Shown here: positions 29,837 through 35,573 of the stretch, one piece after another
Layout: every line of letters begins with the position of its first letter
How positions within the stretch are numbered: position 1 is the stretch's first letter
Source of the DNA: Chloroflexota bacterium
GTDB lineage: Bacteria > Chloroflexota > Anaerolineae > CG2-30-64-16
Assembly: GCA_016876015.1 (NCBI GenBank)
Contig: VGOD01000030.1
Coordinates: forward strand, 1-35,573
Direction: 5' to 3'
DNA: 35,573 bases
The notes under the pieces: generated by a model
What the model saw: only the letters and a program-made list of their open reading frames with translations
Database searches by the model: none
What the model was told of the DNA's origin: nothing
Position numbers and translations under genes: made by a program

Positions 29837-32800
29837 CTACTGCCGCGCCTGCCCCGAATCGGGATCCACCATCAGCCCCGACTCATCCACCGCCTCGAAG
29901 TCCGCGCCGTGGACGTACACCTGAAGGTCGTGCAGATCCTCGTTGTCCCACCGCTCATCCGGCACACCGGAGAGGAACCAGGCCGAGCCGTTGTCGGCCA
30001 GGAACATGCCGTACCGTTTGAGCGCCGTCAAGATCACCTGGTTGGTCGGCGAGAAGCCGGAGATGTCGAAACTGTCCTTCAGCCGAAACCGTTGGCCCAT
30101 CGGCGGATACTGGCTGCCGGTCAGGGTCGAGGCGTAGTGTCGCGCCGGCCAGACATAGGCGCGGCGCGTCTGCGGCGCGGTGAAGCGCAGCGCGTGGCGG
30201 ATTTCGCCGCTGGCCACCTCGTCGTAGCGCACCAGGCCGGGCAGGATCGGCAGCCCGGCCGCATCCGCCGAGGTCCAGCCGTCTGGTCGCAGCGCGTGCG
30301 AGGCCAGATCGAAACGTGCGCCGGAGCCGGCGTACCAGCTTCCATCGGGCGTGGGCCACGAGTCCCAGGTTTCGTACAGCGTGCAGTCGCCGCTGCGCAC
30401 GATCAGCACGTGGCGGTCGCCGGCGCTCTGCCGGCCGCCCTCCACCGGCGCGTCCGCAGGGATGGGATAGGGGCCGGGGTCGCTCTCGTCCGCGTAGCCA
30501 AAGGTCATCGCGACCAGCGGCTGGCTGGCCGGCACAACCGCGTAGGGAATGCCGATCGGCCCGCCGTCCCACAGTCCCGCGCCGAAGTCAGGGTGCAGGC
30601 CGCGGGTCGCGCCGATGGTATTGACATAGGTGGTCGAGCTGACGTCGGTGGGCAGGGCGTCAATGCGTGTGTTCCAGACGTTGTCGGCTGGGAAGAGGGC
30701 GCAGGGGATGGCGGGATGTGGCGTAGGCGTGCCGGTCGGCGTCCGGGTTGGGGTCCGCGTCGGGGTCAGGCTGGCGGTGCGCGTCGCTGTTCGGGTGGGG
30801 GTCGGCGTCCGCGTGGGCGTCGCGGTGGGCGCAGGCCTGCGCCATTGTTCGACGATCAGTGGTAGATAAGCGATGCAAGGGGCTTCGACGAGCGCGGACT
30901 GGATGTCCAGCACGTCAATCACACCATTGCCGTTGAAATCGCGCACGCACGCGGGGGTCGCGGTGGACGTCGGGGTGGGCGTGGGAGTCGGCGTGCGAGT
31001 GGGGGTAGGGCTGCGAGTCGGCATCGCTGTAGCCGTGGGAGTTGGCGTGGAGCCTGGCGCGCCCTGGCCGGTCGTGATGAAGCTCAGCACGCCCTGGTCG
31101 CTGGCCGTGTAGGACCCGGCCGCATCGGGATTGAGCATGACCGTTTGGACGCCGCCGTTCTGCGTCACGGCCAGGCTATAGCGCACGCCAGGGGACAGAT
31201 CGAGAAGCAGATGCAGGGTGTCGGTGGTGGGCGTGAAGGTGTAGACCAACCCCGCCCCTAACCTCTCCCCCAACCCCGCCCCTGCGAGGGGAGGGGAGTT
31301 CTCCCCACTCCCTTCCAGGGAGTGGGGCTGGGGGGGTAGGTCCGGCGCGGCGTCCGAGAACAGAACCACTCGATTCAGGTCGGGGTCCGCGATGTGCGCA
31401 CCCGACAGGCCGGTCGCAGTTATCAGGCTGGTAGCCGGCATCGTGAGGGTGCTGCTGATCGCGGGGTAGAGCACCGTGAGGAAGTTGTGCTCCAAGGCAA
31501 CATCAGCCGGCTCCAGCTCGATCCGCCATTCGCCGTAGGGCGCGTCCTCGAAGTCGTTGACCGGCCGCGGCTGCGCTTCGCCAGAGTCCCAGTGCCAGTC
31601 GTAGTTGCGGTCGAAGACCCAGAAGCTCTTGACCCCTCGGCCGCCGACCACGCGCAGGTTGCGCGCCGCGGGCAGCAATACCTTGATGAACAGCTTGCCG
31701 TCTCCCGAGATCGCCGTTGCCAGTTCGGCACAACTGTAAAGCGTTTCCCCCGGCGAGACGATTGTTCCTGCGGCGTCAACGCTCGGCTCGTTCAAAACGT
31801 GGAAAAGCAGCTTGGTGTTCGATCCGCTGAAGGCCGGTTGGGTGACGCCGACGCGATCGAAGAGGACGAGGTAGTCACGGGGGGCGTATTGCGTAGTGTG
31901 TATTGCGTATTGCGTAGTGCGTAGTGCGTGTTGTGTACTGCCATCTGCTATATGCAATCTGCTATTTGCTATTTGCAATTTGCTATCTGCTATCTGCAAT
32001 TTGCTATTCGCTATTTGCAGTGCAGCATCCACAGGTCGGAGATACACGAACTCGCGTTGAAACCGACTGACCTTGGCTACATTGCCGGGCAGATAGCCGT
32101 CCATAGCCTGGTTGTAGGTCGGGTTGTTGTAGGCTTTGGTCGCGTCCCCGAGCGCGTAGGTGTAGGTAGGCGTATGCTCGAAGCGGAGCATGTCGCCGGT
32201 GTCGTACTGCGTGCGATGCAGGTCGAAATACTCGATGCTCTCGGGAGAACGGCTAGCGCGATACATCGTGCGCTGGCCGCCGTCGTTGGCATAGGCATCG
32301 GGCCGGGCGTGCTGGAAATCCTCGGCCGGGTTGTAAACGATCAGGGTGTTGTGGGCGATGGTGCGGGCGTAGTAGTTGATATCGTGATCCGAGCGGCCAT
32401 CGCCGCTGTAGATGCCGCTCTCCACGGCCAGGTCGCCCCGCTTGAAGAGGGTGAAGCTGTTCTGGTCGTAATGCTGGTGGTAGGTGAAGTGGTCGCCGGC
32501 CTGGAACGTCAGGTAGGTCACGGCCGAATCAGCGTCGGCCGCGCCCGCGGGCCAACCAGAGCGCATGAGGATCGCGCCTGTGCCCGTGGCATAGTGGGTC
32601 AGCAGGCCGGGTGGATCGGCCCCTTGATCGGGATCGAACCAGAGGAACTCCTCGTGGTAAAGGAAGCTCATCGAGTTGTCCACCGGTGGGGTCGCCAGGT
32701 AGGCTTGCAGTTGGCGCGCCATCGGATCAGCAGGATAACGGCTGATCAAGATCAACCCCATGATGCGGCCATAGTTGGTCATGCTGCCGCGGCTACGCTC

Positions 32801-34723
32801 CGCGTCGCCGATGGAAGGATAGGGGTGATAGGGGACGCTCCACTGCTCGGCGTAGCCAGGATAGTGCTGGAGCAGCAGATAACCCAGCCGCTCACGATAC
32901 CAGCTCGTGCTGGCAAACAAGTTTTCGCCTGCGGCGGTCAGCCAGGCATCTAGCGTCTTGATGCGCGGCCAGTTGGCGATCCAATCGTAGACCGGGCCTT
33001 CGGGCCAGCCGCCGCCGGCCGCGATCCGTTCCAGAAGCGGCAGGTCGGTATCGCGATAGCGGCGATAGCGAAACTCGTCAAGCCACTCGACTGCGCGCGG
33101 ATTGTCGCCGTAGGTCGCCAGCCCGGCCAGTGCGTAGGAGGAGCCCCAGCGCGGCCAGTAGTTGCCCCAGCCCGGCGAATCGTTGCCCTTCGGCGTGGCG
33201 TCGCCCCAGGTGTTGAAGTAGTCCACAAAGGACGCCTTCTGTCCCGCGGTCAGCCGGCCATAACACCAGTCATAGACCACCGCGATGTCCCCTGTGCGGG
33301 TCGAGTGATCATGAGGATCGAGCAGCAGCGCCTGCGCCGCAGCGATCGCCTGATCGCAGTAGCCGGTCTGCCCGGTGATGACCCCGACCAGCGCCTTTGC
33401 CAGCATCTCGCCGTCCAGATCGTCCGCCTCGGCTAGAAGCTGCACCCAGCGTGGGTTGCCTGGCGCAGCGCGAACGCGCAGCGTCGCCAGCCGGTTCGGG
33501 GTCAGGTAGATGCGCGGGTGAGTTGCAGGGATGGTGAGCAGACGCAGGTGGACGCGGTCGGTCGCGCTCTCGCCCAGGTTGTTGGTAACGGTCAGCTCCA
33601 GCTCCCATTCGCCGGGCGCGTCGGGGGTGAACTGGACGATTTTGGATTTGAGATTGTAGATTTCGGTTTGCGGATTGCAAATTGCAGATTGCAAATTGCA
33701 GATCACAGATTGACCGTTTGCCATTTGCCATTTGCTATTTGCAGTTTGCAGCGGACCAGTCATGCCAGCCCCATACGCCCCCTCTACAATCCGCCACGTG
33801 TACACCAGGCTGGCGTCGTCGCCGCCGGGGCGGTCGTGACTGGCCGAAGCGTCGAGCGTGATCGCGCTGCCGTCCCAGCTCAGGTTGACTTGGTCGGGGC
33901 CGGCGTCCGCGTGGGGCGCGTCGGGGTTGTAGACGACCGTCAGCTTGGGGCGACGAGAGGGGTCGGCGCCCTGGCTGGCGACAAAGGTGCGCCAATCGGT
34001 GTGATCGTCCGCGTAGCCAGTAGCGTCGCGCAGCGTCAGGCCGAAGTTGGGCTGCTCGCCGCGCACCCAGGCGCGCACCAGCACGGTGACGTCCCACTCG
34101 TACCAGCCCTCGTTGACCACATCGGCGTAGCTGTTGCGGTCTGCGGAGTAGTCGCTGCCGGCGGCCATGCCGCGCGCGTTCCACGGATCGTTCACGCCTT
34201 CGCCGGGGTGATAGGCGAACGCATAGTCGCCGGTGGCGCCGCGCTTACCGCTGGCATCCATCGGCGACGCGACCTGGTTGCCCTCGTCCCAATCACGCAG
34301 CATGCGGAACAGCTCGATTCGCCTGACGAAATCCTTTGCGCCGCTGTAGCTGGAGCGGGTGGTGTTGTAGAGCGAGAGCGTGGCGGTCAGCACAGCGCTG
34401 TTCGGCGGGATGCTGGCCACATCGAAGCGCAACAGCGGATTGTCGCCGGCATTGCGGCTCAGCTCCAGCCCGCTATTCTGGCCGTAGTTGACCGTGTATT
34501 GCGGCGGATCATCCCAGCTCAGGCTGCTGACCCAGGTATCGCGCACACCGGTGTAGCCGGCCAGACCTTGTTGGAAGAGCTGTGTGCGAGCGACCGCCGG
34601 CCCGGCTGGGGCGGCGGTCGAGAACGATTTCAAGGGGGCGTCGCCGATCGTCATCAAGAGAACGCCCAGCAGCAACGCGCCGATCCAGGAGGTGGCAGCC
34701 AACGGTCCCTTGTGAGTTCTCAT
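29837..34723 (-). CDS. Giant secreted multidomain protein (DNRLRE, heparinase/alginate-lyase-like, dockerin-like, C-terminal domain)
   Basis: A 1628-residue exported protein. Residues about 1-45 are a signal sequence (TSWIGALLLGVLLMTIG), with AAGGGGGG upstream of the ATG. About 50-265 is a DNRLRE-type beta-sandwich (RDTWVSSLSWDDPPQY, LLRFDVASIPPNSAVLTATLSLYNTT). About 270-395 is a PKD/REJ-like segment (ADAGPDQVNLSWDGS). About 400-900 is a helical alginate-lyase/heparinase-like region (HPRIYLTPNRL, FQAGDHFTYHQHYDQNSFTLFKRG), continued by its beta part to about 1120. Thr/Pro linkers at about 1222-1256 and 1297-1338 flank a dockerin-like EF-hand (DFNGNGVIDVLDIQ) and a YLPLI motif. A final about 290-residue domain starts CALFPADNVWNTRIDALP. 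Two heptanucleotide arrays and one GC-rich palindrome are translated inside it (about 325-361, 903-946, 1132-1157). It probably binds and cuts extracellular polysaccharide. Confidence 0.8.
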   Translation of the reverse strand: MRTHKGPLAATSWIGALLLGVLLMTIGDAPLKSFSTAAPAGPAVARTQLFQQGLAGYTGVRDTWVSSLSWDDPPQYTVNYGQNSGLELSRNAGDNPLLRFDVASIPPNSAVLTATLSLYNTTRSSYSGAKDFVRRIELFRMLRDWDEGNQVASPMDASGKRGATGDYAFAYHPGEGVNDPWNARGMAAGSDYSADRNSYADVVNEGWYEWDVTVLVRAWVRGEQPNFGLTLRDATGYADDHTDWRTFVASQGADPSRRPKLTVVYNPDAPHADAGPDQVNLSWDGSAITLDASASHDRPGGDDASLVYTWRIVEGAYGAGMTGPLQTANSKWQMANGQSVICNLQSAICNPQTEIYNLKSKIVQFTPDAPGEWELELTVTNNLGESATDRVHLRLLTIPATHPRIYLTPNRLATLRVRAAPGNPRWVQLLAEADDLDGEMLAKALVGVITGQTGYCDQAIAAAQALLLDPHDHSTRTGDIAVVYDWCYGRLTAGQKASFVDYFNTWGDATPKGNDSPGWGNYWPRWGSSYALAGLATYGDNPRAVEWLDEFRYRRYRDTDLPLLERIAAGGGWPEGPVYDWIANWPRIKTLDAWLTAAGENLFASTSWYRERLGYLLLQHYPGYAEQWSVPYHPYPSIGDAERSRGSMTNYGRIMGLILISRYPADPMARQLQAYLATPPVDNSMSFLYHEEFLWFDPDQGADPPGLLTHYATGTGAILMRSGWPAGAADADSAVTYLTFQAGDHFTYHQHYDQNSFTLFKRGDLAVESGIYSGDGRSDHDINYYARTIAHNTLIVYNPAEDFQHARPDAYANDGGQRTMYRASRSPESIEYFDLHRTQYDTGDMLRFEHTPTYTYALGDATKAYNNPTYNQAMDGYLPGNVAKVSRFQREFVYLRPVDAALQIANSKLQIADSKLQIANSRLHIADGSTQHALRTTQYAIHTTQYAPRDYLVLFDRVGVTQPAFSGSNTKLLFHVLNEPSVDAAGTIVSPGETLYSCAELATAISGDGKLFIKVLLPAARNLRVVGGRGVKSFWVFDRNYDWHWDSGEAQPRPVNDFEDAPYGEWRIELEPADVALEHNFLTVLYPAISSTLTMPATSLITATGLSGAHIADPDLNRVVLFSDAAPDLPPQPHSLEGSGENSPPLAGAGLGERLGAGLVYTFTPTTDTLHLLLDLSPGVRYSLAVTQNGGVQTVMLNPDAAGSYTASDQGVLSFITTGQGAPGSTPTPTATAMPTRSPTPTRTPTPTPTPTSTATPACVRDFNGNGVIDVLDIQSALVEAPCIAYLPLIVEQWRRPAPTATPTRTPTPTRTATRTASLTPTRTPTRTPTGTPTPHPAIPCALFPADNVWNTRIDALPTDVSSTTYVNTIGATRGLHPDFGAGLWDGGPIGIPYAVVPASQPLVAMTFGYADESDPGPYPIPADAPVEGGRQSAGDRHVLIVRSGDCTLYETWDSWPTPDGSWYAGSGARFDLASHALRPDGWTSADAAGLPILPGLVRYDEVASGEIRHALRFTAPQTRRAYVWPARHYASTLTGSQYPPMGQRFRLKDSFDISGFSPTNQVILTALKRYGMFLADNGSAWFLSGVPDERWDNEDLHDLQVYVHGADFEAVDESGLMVDPDSGQARQ
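31252..31340. repeat. GC-rich palindromic repeat translated inside the giant gene
   Basis: CCCCACTCCCT (31303-31313), a 3-nt loop and AGGGAGTGGGG (31317-31327) form a perfect 11-bp hairpin. It is embedded in a C-rich/G-rich stretch with CCCCT-gcg-AGGGG just before it. In the gene it reads as a Gly/Pro/Leu-rich peptide (SPPLAGAGLGERLGAG) foreign to the surrounding beta domain. Confidence 0.75.
31884..32016. repeat. Heptanucleotide array, 19 units, inside the giant gene
   Basis: Nineteen consecutive 7-nt units in a strict period. The first about eight are GCGTATT/GCGTAGT-like and the rest GCTATTT/GCAATTT/GCTATCT-like. Read on the minus strand they give 7-residue peptide repeats (LQIANSK, LQIADSK, LQIANSR, then TTQYAIH-type). 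Confidence 0.9.
33639..33750. repeat. Heptanucleotide array, 16 units, inside the giant gene
   Basis: Sixteen consecutive 7-nt units: ATTTTGG, ATTTGAG, ATTGTAG, ATTTCGG, then ATTGCAA/ATTGCAG, and finally ATTTGCC/ATTTGCT. The unit orientation appears to flip about 33713. It is translated as imperfect 7-residue repeats (ANSKWQM, CNLQSAI, CNPQTEI) within the PKD-like segment. Confidence 0.9.
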
Positions 34724-34749
34724 GTCGTCCCCCCTTCAGAACAAGCGAA

Positions 34750-35352
34750 TCACAAGGATGATTCTACTCCAATACCACCAGTTGTGCAATGGGGCATTGG
34801 GGGTAGCTTCAGATGCGCCTGGACGAATTCCTCCGCGGTCATGCCGAAGACCAGCTCGTCATGATATGCGCCGCCCGTGAACACCATGCGACGCAGCCGG
34901 CCCTCGAGCTGGAAACCCAGCCGCTCGTGCAGCCGGATCGAGCCCTCGTTGAACGCGTAAACGCGCACCGTAGCCTTCTGATAGCGCAATTCCTGGAAGT
35001 AGTAGGCCAACACCAGGCGGATCGCCTCGGATGCGTAGCCTTTGCGCCAGTGCTCGCGGGCGATCGCCAGGCCATAGCCGAACGTGCCATGGCGCGAGTC
35101 GCACGAGTGGGTGTTGATCGTACCGACCGCGACGCCGTCAAGGGTCTCGATCAGCCAGCGGTAGGCGTGATCTTTGGGCTGGGCGAGCGCGGCCTCGGCC
35201 GCGAACTTTTTCGTGCCCTCTTGCGAGCGCGGAAACTCGATGTGGTAACAGAAGCAGGCGACTTCGCTATCCTGATCCCAACGGTCGAACAGTTCCCAGT
35301 CGCGCGATTCAACGCCGCGAAGTCGGATGAGATGGCCTTGCCAGATGTTCAT
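34750..35352 (-). CDS. GNAT acetyltransferase, RimJ/RimL type
   Basis: A 200-residue acetyltransferase. The ATG at 35352 gives MNIWQGHLIRLRGVESRDWELF, the usual RimJ/RimL opening, and AAGGGA lies about 8 nt upstream. An upstream in-frame start at 35421 would add 23 residues coded by the adjoining repeat and is rejected. Motif A is AREHWRKGYASEAIRLVLAYYF (R-x-x-G-x-A), followed by VYAFNEGSIRLHERLGFQLEG, the acetyl-CoA-side Asn and Tyr/Arg-Leu region. The family acetylates protein N-termini, amino acids or small amines; the substrate is unknown. It is 26 bp upstream of the giant secreted-protein gene on the same strand, so the two may be co-transcribed. Confidence 0.88.
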   Translation of the reverse strand: MNIWQGHLIRLRGVESRDWELFDRWDQDSEVACFCYHIEFPRSQEGTKKFAAEAALAQPKDHAYRWLIETLDGVAVGTINTHSCDSRHGTFGYGLAIAREHWRKGYASEAIRLVLAYYFQELRYQKATVRVYAFNEGSIRLHERLGFQLEGRLRRMVFTGGAYHDELVFGMTAEEFVQAHLKLPPMPHCTTGGIGVESSL

Positions 35353-35377
35353 GCGTACTTTCCCTTCGGAATGAACC

Positions 35378-35573
35378 TCTGGATTCGAGGCTTTAGCCGG
35401 TTGACCGCAGCGGCCCGGCAACTTGCCCCTCGCGCTGACCGGCTAAAGCCTCTATTCCGACGCCCGTGATTTCTGGATTCGAGGCTTTAGCCGGTTGACC
35501 GCAGCGGCCCGGCAACTTGCCCCTCGCGCTGACCGGCTGAAGCCTCTATTCCGACGCCCGTGATTTCTGGATT
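35378..35573. repeat. 94-bp tandem palindromic repeat, continuing past the window
   Basis: Two full 94-bp units (35378-35471 and 35472-35565) and the start of a third are nearly identical; I found one substitution. Each unit holds a long inverted repeat, GAGGCTTTAGCCGG...CCGGCTAAAGCCTC (35387-35400 with 35439-35452, perfect in unit 1, one G-T pair in unit 2), around a loop of about 38 nt. It begins just upstream of the RimJ/L-type gene. Confidence 0.9.

Noticed and set aside
31884..33750. CRISPR or protein-level heptad coiled coil
   Set aside because: The period is 7 nt at DNA level with degenerate units; the 7-residue periodicity in the protein is a by-product of translating a 7-nt repeat in one frame.
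29678..34864. Several long plus-strand frames (29678-30865, 31928-32953, 33518-34864)
   Set aside because: They are antisense to the giant secreted-protein gene and neighbours. They lack domains and signal motifs, and their repeats are the mirror of the heptanucleotide arrays.
35353..35421. Upstream start of the RimJ/L-type GNAT
   Set aside because: The added residues are encoded by the 94-bp repeat and its flank, while the ATG at 35352 has a good ribosome-binding site and a family-typical N terminus.
35378..35573. CRISPR array
   Set aside because: The entire 94-bp unit is repeated with no variable spacers; each unit is a palindrome, and no cas genes are nearby.

Overview
The window looks like chromosomal DNA of a GC-rich bacterium, most likely a Chloroflexota (Anaerolineae-like) lineage. 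This is inferred from gene content and style: a MurF-Alr fusion, an Opp-type binding protein with a Tat-lipoprotein signal, and a very large secreted protein with Thr/Pro linkers and a YLPLI motif. Many short palindromic and 6-/7-nt tandem repeats are scattered between and inside genes. No rRNA, tRNA, CRISPR array, phage or IS element was recognised. Promoters look sigma70-like (TTGACA/TATAAT type).

Left part (1-5006): a MazEF-type toxin-antitoxin pair on the minus strand runs off the left edge. It is divergent from murF-alr, whose promoter suggests a leaderless mRNA. A uroporphyrinogen-decarboxylase/MtaA-like protein and a cytidylate-kinase-like protein follow.

Middle part (5261-22388): a carbohydrate-utilisation region. 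It holds a heparinase II/III-like protein, a metallo-beta-lactamase-fold protein (minus), a LacI regulator with a strong promoter and a dyad inside it, and a GH28 polygalacturonase-like protein. A complete five-gene Opp/Dpp-type ABC importer follows (ATPase, binding protein, two permeases, second ATPase). Because of its neighbours it more plausibly imports oligosaccharides, perhaps uronate-containing, than peptides. A separate three-gene unit encodes an 857-aa lyase-like protein, a GNAT acetyltransferase and a glycyl-radical-enzyme activase whose partner is not in the window.

Right part (22421-35573): a phasin/PhaR pair has a 17-bp palindrome at the predicted transcription start. Minus-strand genes follow (listed by rising coordinate; transcription runs the other way): an ABC exporter, a free-standing GyrA C-terminal pinwheel protein, a histidine phosphatase, and RsgA. 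RsgA has a roughly 235-nt leader with a 29-codon ORF and an intrinsic terminator. Next come an HNH-nuclease remnant, a DUF2283/nuclease-like toxin-antitoxin-style pair, a 1628-aa secreted multidomain protein invaded by repeat arrays, and a RimJ/RimL-type acetyltransferase. A 94-bp tandem palindromic repeat runs off the right edge.

The two signals that ordinary annotation explains least are the rsgA leader (ORF, possible antiterminator, terminator) and the in-frame colonisation of genes by heptanucleotide, hexanucleotide and palindromic repeats.
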